Source of the DNA: Acetobacter senegalensis
GTDB lineage: Bacteria > Pseudomonadota > Alphaproteobacteria > Acetobacterales > Acetobacteraceae
DNA: 64,000 bases
Direction of reading: 5' to 3'
Assembly (NCBI RefSeq): GCF_001580995.1
Contig: NZ_LHZU01000147.1
Location: 62,001-126,000, forward strand
The notes below the pieces were generated by a model. The model was not told the DNA's origin. It made no database searches and saw only the letters and a program-made list of their open reading frames with translations. A program made the translations under genes and the position numbers. Shown here piece by piece: positions 45,057 through 55,544 of this stretch. Position 1 is the stretch's first letter; each line of letters starts with the position of its first letter.

Positions 45057-47806
45057 GACCCATCTCCTTCCGCCCTTGTGGCCGTAAGGCGCGCCAGACG
45101 AGGGAAAGAGAAGGCGGGGGCGACCATGTGCGCCGGGCACAACGCAATACCATCAGGCAGATCAGCAACCAGCTGCACAGGAAGGGTTTGCGGCCCATAG
45201 CCTTCCAGATGAAAGGTTATGTGGGACGCTGTGGCAGTTCCATGTGCCGGAAGCCGTAGATTGGCTGGAGGAGCACGGGCAACAACAGGAGGAGAGAGCA
45301 TGCTGAGTTCCTCGCTGCCAAACAGCCGGACATCAGGAAGAAGAAGAACCGTATCGGACTGTGGCGTAAACGGCGGAGGGATGTCAGGTGCTGGAAGCTG
45401 CTCGGTTTGACCGTTTTTTAGCGCATGGTTGGCAAGCAAGCGGATGCCAGCCTCTCCACCACGTAAGGGGCCACCAATCTCCTGCTGGAAGCGATTGAGG
45501 GCCTGTACCGAATTCCATGCTGGCGCGTGAAAAGAGGGAACAAGGGCCGCAGGCATGTCTGGTTGATAAGCGCCTTCCATGGAACTGCTGAAGGGCGTGT
45601 CTGGATTGGTTGGGGGAGGTTGATCCCGCACACTGATGTAAGAGCGGATGACGGTGCGTCCACTTGCGCGATAGGTCTGGCTGCGAAGCTTCTGGCCATT
45701 TAGCCGATACGCTGCATCTGGAGCGGCCTTTATGATGCCTGCGAATATCGGAATTTCAGTGCCCAAGGCAGCAAGAACATCATCAAGATTCTGCCACGCG
45801 GTTATGTCTGTTCTGTGAGGTGCAAGCTGGGGCTCTGCCGATGGGGGAAGAGCGCGAGCGAGTTCCTGCACCCAGCGCCAGCTGGCCTGAATGGGAGAAA
45901 GCGGAAAAACCGCCGGGAAAAAGCGCTGCGCGCGCCCTTCCTGACTGATCAGGGTGCCAGCGTATTCCGTAAAGGCAGCCGCCGGCAGAACGAGGTTTGC
46001 GTTTTGCCACAGGGCAGTTGCCGTATGATCAATCAGAACGATGTTGGGAACCGCCTCCAGAAGCTCGACGATTTCTGGTGGATCAAGATGGCGAGTGAGA
46101 TCATTCTCCACAATGATGAGTGTTCCGATTGCTCCCGCTCTGGCCCGCATCATGACAGTTTCGAGGGGAAGGCCACCCATCATGGCCATCCCCATGCTGT
46201 TGCAGTCTGGCATGACCAGAGATAACCCGGCATCCGGGGTATTCTGGGCAAGGCTGCGGGCAATGCGGGCGGCAGCTTGTATCAGGGCCGGAGAGCCATA
46301 CTGCATGCCCGATACGATCAGTGGTTTCTTGGCGGCACCCAGAGCGGTCGCAATCCGATTTGCCTGTTCGGCCTCAAATGGTGTGAGGTCAGGCACAGCG
46401 GGAGCGGTTGGATCAAGTTGATGCGCAATGGCGAACCCAAGGCGGGCAGCGTTGTCTGGCACTGCACGAAAGGTTTCCTCCGCGCTTTTGTCCAGATCGG
46501 TGGGGGCTGGCGTGACGATAAAAAGAGAGGATAGCGTCTCAGACCCGATTGTGCGGACGGCCGCATCCATCCAACGAGGCACCTTGGCGGCGTCGGCTGC
46601 AAGAAAGCTGTTCTGTCGTCCGGCTTGCCGTAAGGCCAGCGCAAGACGTGGCGCGGTTGCGGAAACGTCCTCCCCCAGCACGAGCACGGCGTCCGCGCTT
46701 TCCATGTCATGCAAGGTTGGAATGGAGCCCGGATGATCTCTTAAGAGCGTATAAGCCAGTTCAGCGCAGGTTTGTTCCTGTTGTGTCTGCCCCGTAGAAA
46801 ACTGTTCCCGGCCAACCAGACACTGGAGACTGAAGCAGGCTTCCAGAGACGCGCGGGAGGAGGCAATGCCGACGATTGGGCCAGAGGCCACCATGCGCGC
46901 AAACTGCGCCATGGCAGACTGTGTGGGCACGGGGGTAGGCTGTTCCTCGGACAGGCAAAGAGGCGTGTGAAGGCGAGAGGGGGCATTGACAAAGCCGTGT
47001 CCAAATCTTCCCCGGTCACACAGCGCATAACGGTTGACCTCGTCATTATAACGGTTGAGGAGCCGCCTTACTTTTTCATCACGCGCGTTGACAAAAGTAT
47101 TGCATCCCACGCCACAATGAACGCAGACGGAGGGCGCGCCACGCATGTCCCATTTGCGGGTGTAGGTCTCGGAAAAGGGTTTGTCTGTAAAGACGCCTGT
47201 GGGGCAGATTTCGGCGAGATTACCGCTGAAAGCATTCTCTAGTGTGCCGTCTTCTGATCGCCCGAAATAGACATTGTCATGAGCGCCAAGCACTGCGAGG
47301 TCCTCGCCTCCAGCATAATCCTTGTAGAAACGCACACAGCGGTAACAGGCAATACACCGGTTCATCTCATGGTTCAGGAAAGGGCCGAGATCCTGATTGC
47401 GGTGGGTGCGTTTGGTAAAACGGTAGCGGCGCGTATTGTGCCCGGTCATGACGGTCATGTCCTGAAGGTGACATTCACCGCCTTCCGGGCAAACGGGGCA
47501 GTCATGCGGATGGTTGACCATCATCCATTCAATGACGCCCTCCCGAAATTCCTTTGCTTCTGCGTCATCAATTGAAACGCGCGTGCCCTCGGTCACCGGC
47601 GTCATGCAGGCCATGACGATACGGCCTGTTTTGTCATCCGGGCCACTGAACTGTTTGATTGCGCACTGTCTGCACGCTCCAACGGACCCAAGTTCCGGGT
47701 GCCAGCAGAAATAGGGGAGGTTGGCTCCGGCTTCCAGACAGGCCTGAAGCAGGTTGATGTCTGCGCGGGTGGAGCACTGAAGTCCATCTAGCTGGAAGGT
47801 GACCAT
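45053..47806 (-). CDS. nuoG: NADH-quinone oxidoreductase subunit G
   Basis: A 917-residue peripheral-arm subunit. The N-terminal third carries the iron-sulfur sites: a 2Fe-2S set around YFCWHPELGSVGACRQC and a later ACMTP, a His/Cys-ligated cluster (HPHDCPVCPEGGEC), a 4Fe-4S set (CIACYRCVRF to ICPTG) and the extra N7-type set (CVHCGVGC) typical of the E. coli-type enzyme. The rest is a molybdopterin-oxidoreductase-like domain without expected molybdenum function. Size is close to E. coli NuoG (908). Confidence 0.95.
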   Translation of the reverse strand: MVTFQLDGLQCSTRADINLLQACLEAGANLPYFCWHPELGSVGACRQCAIKQFSGPDDKTGRIVMACMTPVTEGTRVSIDDAEAKEFREGVIEWMMVNHPHDCPVCPEGGECHLQDMTVMTGHNTRRYRFTKRTHRNQDLGPFLNHEMNRCIACYRCVRFYKDYAGGEDLAVLGAHDNVYFGRSEDGTLENAFSGNLAEICPTGVFTDKPFSETYTRKWDMRGAPSVCVHCGVGCNTFVNARDEKVRRLLNRYNDEVNRYALCDRGRFGHGFVNAPSRLHTPLCLSEEQPTPVPTQSAMAQFARMVASGPIVGIASSRASLEACFSLQCLVGREQFSTGQTQQEQTCAELAYTLLRDHPGSIPTLHDMESADAVLVLGEDVSATAPRLALALRQAGRQNSFLAADAAKVPRWMDAAVRTIGSETLSSLFIVTPAPTDLDKSAEETFRAVPDNAARLGFAIAHQLDPTAPAVPDLTPFEAEQANRIATALGAAKKPLIVSGMQYGSPALIQAAARIARSLAQNTPDAGLSLVMPDCNSMGMAMMGGLPLETVMMRARAGAIGTLIIVENDLTRHLDPPEIVELLEAVPNIVLIDHTATALWQNANLVLPAAAFTEYAGTLISQEGRAQRFFPAVFPLSPIQASWRWVQELARALPPSAEPQLAPHRTDITAWQNLDDVLAALGTEIPIFAGIIKAAPDAAYRLNGQKLRSQTYRASGRTVIRSYISVRDQPPPTNPDTPFSSSMEGAYQPDMPAALVPSFHAPAWNSVQALNRFQQEIGGPLRGGEAGIRLLANHALKNGQTEQLPAPDIPPPFTPQSDTVLLLPDVRLFGSEELSMLSPPVVARAPPANLRLPAHGTATASHITFHLEGYGPQTLPVQLVADLPDGIALCPAHMVAPAFSFPRLARLTATRAEGDGS

Positions 47807-47827
47807 GATCCTGCTCCTTTTCTGCCA

Positions 47828-49123
47828 TCAGGCTGCGTGCCGGAGGGGGCAACCGCGCTGGGAAATATGGGCGGAAAAATCATCAGCAAACAGTTTCAGA
47901 CCGCTGGCGAGCGGGGCCATGGCACCGGGTGCATGCGCGCAAAAAGTGCGGCCCGGTGTGCCCAGCATACGGGCATGACGGGCAAGTTCTTCAAGGTCTT
48001 CGCTCTCGCCTGTGCCTTCTTCAAGAGCGCCGAGGAGACGTTCCACCCACGGCAGACCATCCCGACATGGCGTACACCAGCCACAGGATTCCTGCGCGAA
48101 AAAATGTTCCAGATTCAGGATCATGCCGATAGGGCATGTGCGGTCATCCAGAATAATGGCCGTGCCGGTGCCAAGCCGGCTTCCGGCTTTTTCGACCGAG
48201 CCGTAATCCATTGCAACATCCAGCGCAGATTCATCAAGAAAAGCGGTGGACGCCCCGCCGGGCAAAAGAGCGCGCAGGCTATAGCCGGGCAGCATTCCCC
48301 CAGCGTGATCTTCAATGATCTGGCGGAGGGGCGTGCCAATGGGGAGCTCCCATGCACCGGGCCGTCGCACCCGACCGCTTACGCCATAAAGCTTGGTCCC
48401 GCCATCCGCGCCCATGCCAAGGCTGAGAAACCACTCTGGCCCATTGGTGACAATGTGCGGAAGATTGCAGAGAGTTTCAACGTTGTTCACAACAGTCGAG
48501 GCTCCCCACAGGCCGCTGAACTGAGGGAAGGGCGGTTTGCTGCGGGGGGTGGCGCGTTTGCCTTCCAGCGCGGTGATGAGAGCGGTTTCTTCCCCGCAGA
48601 TGTAACGGCCAGCACTGGAGTGGAGATGGATATCAAAACTGAAGCCAGAGCCCAGAATGTTCTCGCCCAGCCAGCCTTTTTGCCGAGCTTCCTCAATAGC
48701 ATCCGTCAAACGCTTGCGCGGAAGGTGATATTCTCCCCGTAGAAAAACAATGCCGTGGCCAGCCTGAATGGCGTATGCCGCCAGAATCATACCTTCCACA
48801 AGCTGAAGCGGGTTCCCTTCAAGCAACCAGCGGTCTTTGAACGTGCCGGGTTCCATCTCATCAGCATTGGCAACGAGGTATTTCCTGCGTTCGGAGGCTG
48901 CATTTTTCGGCACAAAGCTCCATTTCTGGCCCGTTGCAAAGCCTGCGCCTCCACGGCCCCGCAGTTTTGAGCGTGTCACCATGTCGATCACCTCGGCCGG
49001 GGCAAGGATTTTGAGAGCCTTGCGGGCTGCTTGCCACCCACCTGCCTGCTCGTATGCTGCGCAATCCGGTGGTGGGGCGGCGGGTGTGATCATGGCGGTA
49101 AGAGGGTGTGTGGCGGCTGTCAT
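47828..49123 (-). CDS. nuoF: NADH-quinone oxidoreductase subunit F (NADH and FMN site)
   Basis: A 431-residue subunit that binds NADH and FMN. The glycine-rich RGRGGAGFATGQKW (FMN/NADH site) and the 4Fe-4S ligands in ESCGWCTPCRDG with a later TFCAHAPGA are all present. The ATG at 49123 is 8 bases after AGGGAG; a GTG one codon upstream is possible. The nuoE stop overlaps both. Confidence 0.95.
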   Translation of the reverse strand: MTAATHPLTAMITPAAPPPDCAAYEQAGGWQAARKALKILAPAEVIDMVTRSKLRGRGGAGFATGQKWSFVPKNAASERRKYLVANADEMEPGTFKDRWLLEGNPLQLVEGMILAAYAIQAGHGIVFLRGEYHLPRKRLTDAIEEARQKGWLGENILGSGFSFDIHLHSSAGRYICGEETALITALEGKRATPRSKPPFPQFSGLWGASTVVNNVETLCNLPHIVTNGPEWFLSLGMGADGGTKLYGVSGRVRRPGAWELPIGTPLRQIIEDHAGGMLPGYSLRALLPGGASTAFLDESALDVAMDYGSVEKAGSRLGTGTAIILDDRTCPIGMILNLEHFFAQESCGWCTPCRDGLPWVERLLGALEEGTGESEDLEELARHARMLGTPGRTFCAHAPGAMAPLASGLKLFADDFSAHISQRGCPLRHAA

Positions 49124-49614
49124 CACGGTGTCTCCCTCAGGCTGCCAATCAGGCGGTCCAGCGCGTCTGTATCAAGGTCTCCGTGTAGTGTTTCGTCTGC
49201 CAGAAGGGCGGGGGCGTGATCGCAATGGCCCAGGCAGACTGTAGGCAGCAAGGTGATGGCTCCATCTGGTGTGGTTTCTCCCGGATGGATCCCCAGCGTC
49301 TGGCGGAGGTGGGCGCAAAGGCGGTCACGCCCCATCAGCCAGCAGGAAACGCTGTCGCAGAGCATGATGACATGTCTGCCAACGGGCTGGCGGAACAGGA
49401 GGTTGAAATAGGTTGCAATGCCATCCAGCGCATCGGGTGACATATCGAGCAACTGGGCCACTTCCTGCAAATGCTGGGAACTGATCCACCTGAAATGGGA
49501 TTGCACCAATTGCAACGCGGCAACGCTGGCTCCCTGTGGGTGGAGTTCCTCCTGCGCAAGGGCGAGAATATCTGCCCTCAGTTCGGCAGGGAGGGTGTAT
49601 TCAACGGTCAACAT
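49123..49614 (-). CDS. nuoE: NADH-quinone oxidoreductase subunit E (2Fe-2S)
   Basis: A 163-residue thioredoxin-fold subunit with the 2Fe-2S cysteines in CDSVSC and CLGHC. It starts within the last 14 bases of nuoCD. Length matches E. coli NuoE (166). Confidence 0.94.
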   Translation of the reverse strand: MLTVEYTLPAELRADILALAQEELHPQGASVAALQLVQSHFRWISSQHLQEVAQLLDMSPDALDGIATYFNLLFRQPVGRHVIMLCDSVSCWLMGRDRLCAHLRQTLGIHPGETTPDGAITLLPTVCLGHCDHAPALLADETLHGDLDTDALDRLIGSLRETP

Positions 49615-51376
49615 CGGCCATCACAAAATCAATGCTGCCAACAATCGCTATCAGATCGGCAATCATGGTGCCGCGGCTTAGAAGTGGGATCATCTGCAGG
49701 TGTGCGAAGGAGGGCGTGCGGATACGGGTTCTGTAAGAGGTCGTGCCGCCATCACTGATCAGGCTGTAACTGTTGAGCCCTTTTGTTGCTTCAACACAGG
49801 CTCGTGCTTCGCCCGGGGGGATGACGGGGCCCCAACTGACATTGATAAAATGATGAATGAGGGTTTCAATATCATGCATTGTCCGCGCTTTTGGCGGTGG
49901 CGTGGTCAGCGGATGATCCGCTTTTACCGGCCCGGACGGCATGTGTTCCAGACATTGGCGGATGATCCGCAGGCTCTGACGTATCTCTTCTATATGGACC
50001 ACGATACGGTCGTAACAATCGCCGTTTCTGCCCGTGGGAATATCAAAGTCCAGTTGATCGTAACAGGCATAGGGGGCGTATTTGCGATAATCCCATTCCA
50101 GCCCGCAGGCGCGTAAGCCGGGTCCTGTTACACCCCATTCTATGGCCTCGGCTTTTGTGTAAGCGCCAATTCCTTGCGTGCGTGCACGGAAAATTGGATT
50201 GCGCATGACCATGGCATCATATTCGTCAAGGCGTTTGGGGAGATAATCCAGAAAGGTGCGGATCAGCCCATCCCACCCCGTGGGAAGGTCCATGGCGACG
50301 CCCCCGATACGGAACCATGCCGGATGCATCCGAAAACCGCAGATGGCTTCTATAATGCTGAATACTTTCTCGCGGTCAGTAAACATATAGAATACAGGAG
50401 AAAGTTGCCCCACATCCTGCGCCATTGTTCCGTAAAAAACCAGATGGCTGGCAATGCGGAACAATTCTGCCAGCATGACGCGGATCATCTGCGCACGTGG
50501 GGGAACAGTAATGCCTGCCAGTGTTTCAACAGCCATGACATAGGGAAAGTTGTTCATCACGCCACCGAGGTAATCCACCCGATCGGTGTAGGGAATGTAG
50601 GTGTGCCAGGACTGGCGTTCTCCCATTTTTTCCGCGCCACGGTGATGAAAGCCTATATCGGGTACAGCATCTACAATACGTTCCCCTTCCAGTTGCAGCA
50701 CGATGCGAAACACACCGTGCACACTTGGATGGTTGGGGCCAAGATTGAGAAACATGAAATCACTATGATCACTATGGCGCTTCATACCCCATAGGGAGGG
50801 ATCAAAAGATAATGCATTTTGCTCATATTTTTCCTGATCTTCGGTCAGGCTGTAAGGTGGTTTTTCCGTTGCACGGGCATGGTGATCTTTACGTAACGGA
50901 TGGTCTGTCCATGTAGGAGGCGTAAGGATACGGCGCAGGAAAGGATGGCGGTCAAAATGAATCCCGAACAGATCCCATATTTCCCGTTCGTACCAGTTGG
51001 CGTTGGGCCAGATATCACTAATGCTGGGCAGAGACGGGGCATGATCAGTTAGGGCCACCTTGATCCGGACTTCATCCGCCCGACTATCGAGGGACATGAG
51101 ATGATAGACGACTGTGAAGGAGGAACTTGGTTGTCCTTCCCTGTGAATGCGTTCCCGTTCATCTATTGCCGTAAGGTCAAAAAGCATCAAATGACCTTGG
51201 GCATGATCCTTCAGCATTTGAAGCGTGGCGCGAATGGTGGCTGCCGATATCCAGACAACAGCTACGTTATCCCGTGTGACATCGGCAGTTGGGCCAGAAG
51301 GCGGGAGGTTCTGTGCAGCAATGTTTTCCAACAGGGAATGGGGCGGTGGCCGGTCAGAAAGAACAGTCGCGCTCAT
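49601..51376 (-). CDS. nuoCD: NADH-quinone oxidoreductase fused subunit C/D
   Basis: A 591-residue fusion: NuoC (30-kDa-like, about residues 1-180, with [24 protein letters not shown]) and NuoD (49-kDa-like, about 200-591, with [14 protein letters not shown] and the C-terminal VMADVDR). NuoD forms the quinone pocket. The fused form is typical of E. coli-type operons. The ATG at 51376 lies 4 bases after the nuoB stop. Confidence 0.95.
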   Translation of the reverse strand: MSATVLSDRPPPHSLLENIAAQNLPPSGPTADVTRDNVAVVWISAATIRATLQMLKDHAQGHLMLFDLTAIDERERIHREGQPSSSFTVVYHLMSLDSRADEVRIKVALTDHAPSLPSISDIWPNANWYEREIWDLFGIHFDRHPFLRRILTPPTWTDHPLRKDHHARATEKPPYSLTEDQEKYEQNALSFDPSLWGMKRHSDHSDFMFLNLGPNHPSVHGVFRIVLQLEGERIVDAVPDIGFHHRGAEKMGERQSWHTYIPYTDRVDYLGGVMNNFPYVMAVETLAGITVPPRAQMIRVMLAELFRIASHLVFYGTMAQDVGQLSPVFYMFTDREKVFSIIEAICGFRMHPAWFRIGGVAMDLPTGWDGLIRTFLDYLPKRLDEYDAMVMRNPIFRARTQGIGAYTKAEAIEWGVTGPGLRACGLEWDYRKYAPYACYDQLDFDIPTGRNGDCYDRIVVHIEEIRQSLRIIRQCLEHMPSGPVKADHPLTTPPPKARTMHDIETLIHHFINVSWGPVIPPGEARACVEATKGLNSYSLISDGGTTSYRTRIRTPSFAHLQMIPLLSRGTMIADLIAIVGSIDFVMADVDR

Positions 51377-51380
51377 GGTA

Positions 51381-52025
51381 TCAGATCCCATCTGGTGAAC
51401 GCAGGTCCTGCGTTTGTTGACGGACGCTGCGTTTGGCGTCCCGCAGGCTTGGTGGAGTAACCGGAACGATCCCTTGCTCGCCTACCATCCAACTGAGCGG
51501 GCGCCTCTGGCTCCCGATGGATTTTTGCAAAAGCATGAGGCCTTCCAGAAGAGCTTCTGGCCTTGGTGGGCAACCGGGAACATACACATCTACCGGCAGG
51601 AAGCTGTCTACCCCCTGTACCACGCTGTAAATATCATACATGCCACCGGAATTGGCGCAGGACCCCATTGAGATAACCCAGCGCGGTTCAAGCATCTGAT
51701 CATAGAGATGTTTGATGATAGGAGCCATTTTTACAAAAACAGTTCCGGATATAACAATGAGATCGGCCTCGCGGGGCGTAGCCCTGAGAACTTCAGATCC
51801 GAAACGGGCGATATCGAACTGGCTTGTGAAGGCCGTAGCCATTTCCACGTAGCAACAGGAAAGACCAAAATTGAGAGGCCAAATGGAGTTCTTCTGCCCC
51901 CAGGAGACAAAATCCTGAAGGCGACCGATAACAAGGTTGCGCTGGACTGTTTCTGTAAAAGTCGCGTTATCAACAGAGGGTACAGTGGTTGGCGTTGTTG
52001 CCGGGCGAGAAAGTGACCAGATCAT
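51381..52025 (-). CDS. nuoB: NADH-quinone oxidoreductase subunit B (N2 cluster)
   Basis: A 214-residue subunit carrying the terminal 4Fe-4S cluster N2: tandem cysteines in LSCCYVEMA, then Cys in [10 protein letters not shown] and in VPGCPPRPE. It passes electrons to quinone. The ATG at 52025 has GGAG 8-9 bases upstream and overlaps the nuoA stop (ATGA); the much longer open frame inside nuoA is not used. Confidence 0.95.
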   Translation of the reverse strand: MIWSLSRPATTPTTVPSVDNATFTETVQRNLVIGRLQDFVSWGQKNSIWPLNFGLSCCYVEMATAFTSQFDIARFGSEVLRATPREADLIVISGTVFVKMAPIIKHLYDQMLEPRWVISMGSCANSGGMYDIYSVVQGVDSFLPVDVYVPGCPPRPEALLEGLMLLQKSIGSQRRPLSWMVGEQGIVPVTPPSLRDAKRSVRQQTQDLRSPDGI

Positions 52026-52447
52026 GATAGATGCTCCATGCTGGATTGTGTTTCTGGAAGGCGCCGGGGCAGAGGCCCCCAATCCAACCCGCCTGCTCGC
52101 CACAGGTACACGAGGGAGACAGCCAGAAAGAAAATGAAGAGCAATGCTGCGCTGTATCCAACCCACCCCACATCTGTGACCACAATGGCCCACGCAAAGA
52201 GAAACGCGGTTTCTACGTCAAAAATGACAAAGAACATGGCGACCAGATAATACTGCACTGGCAGGCGGAGATGGGCAGATCCGGTAGGGATGATTCCGGA
52301 TTCAAATGGTATGGAGAGAGAGGTTCCGCCGTGGGACAAGGAACGTCTGAGACCCGTCAGGGCGCTCAGGCCCAGCATGCAGGCAAGCAGAACACTTATA
52401 ACCAACGCATAGATAAGAAGGGAACGGATTTGGGAAAAATCGACCAT
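52022..52447 (-). CDS. nuoA: NADH-quinone oxidoreductase subunit A
   Basis: A 141-residue subunit with three membrane helices and the conserved [21 protein letters not shown] and [12 protein letters not shown] motifs, the latter with the conserved acidic residues. It is the first gene of the operon, so the complex I promoter should lie just upstream of 52447. Confidence 0.94.
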   Translation of the reverse strand: MVDFSQIRSLLIYALVISVLLACMLGLSALTGLRRSLSHGGTSLSIPFESGIIPTGSAHLRLPVQYYLVAMFFVIFDVETAFLFAWAIVVTDVGWVGYSAALLFIFFLAVSLVYLWRAGGLDWGPLPRRLPETQSSMEHLS

Positions 52448-52836
52448 ATCGGGACCTTCCGCATCTGTTGATTATTATCCGAACGGAGTTGTCTTAACCT
52501 GTAAGGAATTTGTGTTTTTCTGCTTATATTCTGCACGTCCCGGCGATGTTTGCTCCAGTATAAAAAAACGGAGCCGCGAGCGGTGCTGTCGAGCTTCATA
52601 CGCCTGATAAAAGGGGAAGTTCCCGCAAGGCAGACAGAAAGCGTATCTGGAACGTCACAGCCTTCCTTTTCCATGCACGGCAAGGGCTGAGGAGTAGGGA
52701 ATTTATGCCGCTGAGAAGGGAATAAAAAACAGGAGGGGGAGAATGCGTCTCTCTTTGCCTGTGTGCGTTCTTCTGCGTGTGAAGGCATTTTTTTGCGTCT
52801 TCACGCTGGACTTTAATATCATAGATGGAGACGAAC
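52448..52836. other. Divergent promoter region between nuoA and the SDR gene
   Basis: About 390 bases without a credible gene. A bulged hairpin (about 52774-52806, arms ending TGAAG and CTTCACGC around a T7 loop) lies just before the SDR gene and may be part of its leader. Promoters for the nuo operon and the SDR gene must be here, but none is clear. Confidence 0.45.
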
Positions 52837-53601
52837 ATGGGGCGCGTACAGGGTAAAGTTGCCATTGTGAGTGGAGCGGCGCTTGGTATTGGCAAAGCGA
52901 CAGCACAGCTTCTGGCGCAGGAAGGCGCTTGTGTTGTTGTTGGGGATATTAACAAGGAGGAGGGAGAGAAAACCGTTTCCGAAATTGAAGGGAAAGGCGG
53001 AAAAGCTCAGTTTTTCACCCTTGATGTGAGCAAGGAAGAAGATTGGAAAGTTGTGGTTGAAGCTGCTTTAGCTGCCTTTGGCCGACTTGATATCGTGGTG
53101 AATAACGCAGGTATTGCGTATAGTGGCACTGTGGAAAGCACCAGTCTGGAAGCATGGCGAAGGGTACAGTCCATCAATCTGGACGGTGTGTTTCTGGGCA
53201 CAAAATACGCCATTGAAGGAATACGGAAGCACGCTGGAGGTGGCTCAATCATCAATCTGTCTTCAATTGAAGGGCTAATTGGAGATCCGGATCTGGCTGC
53301 TTACAATGCCAGCAAGGGCGGAGTGCGTATTTTTACAAAATCGTCGGCATTACATTGTGCAAAGGCGGGATATAACATCCGGGTCAACTCCGTTCATCCG
53401 GGCTATATCTGGACACCCATGGTAGAAGGGCTGACACAGGAAGACGAGGCAGCACGTCAGCGGCTGGTTGATCTTCACCCTATCGGGCATTTAGGGGCGC
53501 CAGAAGATATTGCCTATGGCATCCTCTATCTTGCATCTGACGAATCAAAATTCGTTACAGGCAGCGAGCTTGTGATAGATGGCGGTTATACGGCGCAATA
53601 G
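52837..53601 (+). CDS. Short-chain dehydrogenase, Lactobacillus R-specific ADH-like
   Basis: A 254-residue NAD(P)-dependent SDR. Cofactor motif SGAALGIGKA, NNAGIAYSG, catalytic Ser in NLSSIEG, and Tyr156/Lys160 in YNASKGG. The segment GDPDLAAYNASKGGVRIFTKS, the HPGYIWTPMVEGL loop and the C-terminal IDGGYTAQ closely follow the R-specific alcohol dehydrogenase of Lactobacillus brevis, and carbonyl reductases of Acetobacter. It probably interconverts secondary alcohols and ketones. The GGAG 6 bases upstream supports the ATG at 52837 over that at 52825. Asp in the GDIN loop after beta-2 hints at NADH rather than NADPH use. Confidence 0.88.
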   Translation: MGRVQGKVAIVSGAALGIGKATAQLLAQEGACVVVGDINKEEGEKTVSEIEGKGGKAQFFTLDVSKEEDWKVVVEAALAAFGRLDIVVNNAGIAYSGTVESTSLEAWRRVQSINLDGVFLGTKYAIEGIRKHAGGGSIINLSSIEGLIGDPDLAAYNASKGGVRIFTKSSALHCAKAGYNIRVNSVHPGYIWTPMVEGLTQEDEAARQRLVDLHPIGHLGAPEDIAYGILYLASDESKFVTGSELVIDGGYTAQ

Positions 53602-53798
53602 TTGCGATACTGCGTGAGTATTGTGCGTGCTGACCGTGTGATAACGAAGAGACTTGTACCACATCTGTGATAGCCAGAGTTTGCCCCCCACTTTTGTTTT
53701 GGCAATCCAGCTTGCTGACATGAGGCGTCACGCCTTGCTTCTTTAGCTTCCGCCGACGTTATTATTATCGCTGCATCGAAAATGTATGGTGACAGTGT

Positions 53799-53825
53799 CC
53801 TGACGCTTTACGGGAGCGCGTCAGG
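53799..53825. repeat. Inverted repeat CCTGACGC-N11-GCGTCAGG
   Basis: Perfect 8-bp arms at 53799-53806 and 53818-53825. There is no U-run on either side. It could be a transcript hairpin after the SDR gene or part of a decayed mobile element. Confidence 0.3.
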
Positions 53826-53959
53826 CGGTCCATGCCGATCAAGAAAAGGGTGCTAATCGGCGTTGAGTTCTGTGCAGCATGTTGAAGTCAAAGCTCCTCG
53901 CAAAACCATCAAGTTAAGTTGAACGGCGGTTCAGAGGTTGTGAAGGGGAAGGGTGTTGA

Positions 53960-53994
53960 TTGACACTTATTCTGTAATACACTAACCAGTTAGT
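53960..53994 (+). promoter_or_regulatory. Promoter with TetR-type palindrome before the aldehyde dehydrogenase gene
   Basis: A consensus -35 TTGACA (53960-53965) is followed after 17 bases by a TAACCA -10 region that lies inside the palindrome ACTAACCAGTTAGT (53981-53994, 6-bp arms, 2-base centre). CTAAC/GTTAG palindromes are typical TetR-family operators, and overlap with the -10 region would give repression. No TetR gene is present in the window. Confidence 0.5.
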
Positions 53995-54044
53995 AACACC
54001 GATTTCCAGCGACAATAACACAAAATCAAAAACAGGGCGGTGCA

Positions 54045-55544
54045 ATGACAACGAGCACACAAAAGCTTTCCTTACCCCAAAACCCACGTTTATTCGGATT
54101 ATATATCAATGGGTTGTGGGTGGATTCTGGCGACCGTAAGATCATGGAACGCCGCAGCCCGGCACACGGTGTTCTGGTAACCAGAACCACAGCGGGCACG
54201 GAAGCGGACGTCAACGAGGCTGTTGCAGTAGCCAGAAAGGCGTTTGAAGACAGGAGATGGTCAGGGCTTTCTGGTCAGCAGCGTGCGGATGTGCTTCTGA
54301 AAGCGGCAACCCTTATTCGGGAGCGGGCCGAGGAACTGGCGCAGCTTGAAACCTTTGAAACAGGCAAGCCTATTACGCAATCTCGTGGAGAAATTCAGGC
54401 CAGCGCCGGTATTTATGAATATGCGGCGGGTGCAGCCAGAATGCTGCATGGGGATAGCTTCAATAACCTCGGCGATAGCATGTTCGGGTTTGTGACCCGT
54501 GAGCCAATCGGTGTTGTGGGGCTGATTACACCGTGGAATTTTCCTTTTTTCATTCTGTCTGAGCGTCTGCCCTTCATTTTGGCTTCTGGCTGCACAGTGG
54601 TTGCAAAGCCGAGTGATCTGACATCTGCCACCACGCTGATTATGGCTGAGATCCTGACGCAGGCGGGCCTGCCAGATGGCGTATTCAATGTTGTCACGGG
54701 CCCAGGAAGTGTGGTGGGAGAGGTGCTGTCTCACCATCCCGACATTGATATGCTGTCCTTCACGGGGTCAACCGCTGTTGGCAAGCGGGTGCTGGCGGCA
54801 TCTGCCGGGAACTTCAAAAAGCTGAGTCTGGAACTGGGGGGTAAGAATCCTCATGTGGTCTTTGCTGACGCACGGCTTGAAGACGCTGTTGATGGGGTTA
54901 TTTTTGGTTTCTGCTTTAACGCGGGCCAATGCTGCGTGGGCGGAAGCCGGTTGCTTGTTGAAAAATCCATTCAGCCCGAATTTGAGCGCCTTTTGACTGA
55001 AAAATTGGCCCGTTTGCGTGTGGGAGATCCGTTGGACCCGGACACGCAGATTGGCGCAATTGTAAGTGAAAAGCAGCATGAAACCATTTGTGACTACATT
55101 GAACGAGGAACAAAGCAGGGAGCCCGTTTGCTCTCGCAAGGTAAAATCAATGGCACAGATGGGGGATTGTTTGTTCAACCAACAATCTTTTCGGACGTTA
55201 CATCTGACATGGATATTGCAACGGACGAAATTTTTGGGCCGGTTCTGAGTATACTTCCGTTTGAGACAACGGATGATGCCATTACCATAGCAAACAACAC
55301 TATTTACGGCCTTTCCGCCACAATCTGGACGCAGAATCTCTCGCACGCCATGGACGCAGTGCGCGGTATTCGTGCGGGGCGCGTTTGGGTCAACACCACC
55401 ATTGCGGGTGGACCGGAACTCCCTGCAGGCGGATTCAAGCAGTCCGGCATTGGGCGTGAGACTGGCATTTACGGGGTAGAAGAATACACCGAAATCAAGG
55501 CAACGCACATTGCTTTTGGCCCTCGTACCCCTTGGGTGTCGTGA
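54045..55544 (+). CDS. NAD(P)-dependent aldehyde dehydrogenase, sorbosone dehydrogenase-like
   Basis: A 499-residue aldehyde dehydrogenase with TPWNFPF, ELGGKNPHVVFAD and the catalytic loop NAGQCCVGGSR (Cys297, with Cys296 beside it). The C-terminal ELPAGGFKQSGIGRETG and EYTEIK are typical. Length and its position directly upstream of a GMC dehydrogenase match, from memory, the L-sorbosone/L-sorbose dehydrogenase gene pair of Gluconobacter oxydans T-100. A betaine-aldehyde type substrate is the alternative. The stop overlaps the GMC start (TGATG), so the two are coupled. Confidence 0.88.
   Translation: MTTSTQKLSLPQNPRLFGLYINGLWVDSGDRKIMERRSPAHGVLVTRTTAGTEADVNEAVAVARKAFEDRRWSGLSGQQRADVLLKAATLIRERAEELAQLETFETGKPITQSRGEIQASAGIYEYAAGAARMLHGDSFNNLGDSMFGFVTREPIGVVGLITPWNFPFFILSERLPFILASGCTVVAKPSDLTSATTLIMAEILTQAGLPDGVFNVVTGPGSVVGEVLSHHPDIDMLSFTGSTAVGKRVLAASAGNFKKLSLELGGKNPHVVFADARLEDAVDGVIFGFCFNAGQCCVGGSRLLVEKSIQPEFERLLTEKLARLRVGDPLDPDTQIGAIVSEKQHETICDYIERGTKQGARLLSQGKINGTDGGLFVQPTIFSDVTSDMDIATDEIFGPVLSILPFETTDDAITIANNTIYGLSATIWTQNLSHAMDAVRGIRAGRVWVNTTIAGGPELPAGGFKQSGIGRETGIYGVEEYTEIKATHIAFGPRTPWVS

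Larger units (their letters stand above)
53602..54044. other. Intergenic region with possible transposase remnant and ALDH promoter
   Basis: About 440 bases. The first part (53680-53760) read on the minus strand gives a short GVTPHVSK-like phrase reminiscent of IS5-type transposases, but it is too short to call. A hairpin with 8-bp arms sits at 53799-53825. The end carries the aldehyde dehydrogenase promoter and operator. Confidence 0.4.

Noticed and set aside
47837-48742. A 301-codon plus-strand frame inside nuoF
   Set aside because: Opposite a fully conserved nuoF with all cluster ligands; no family features.
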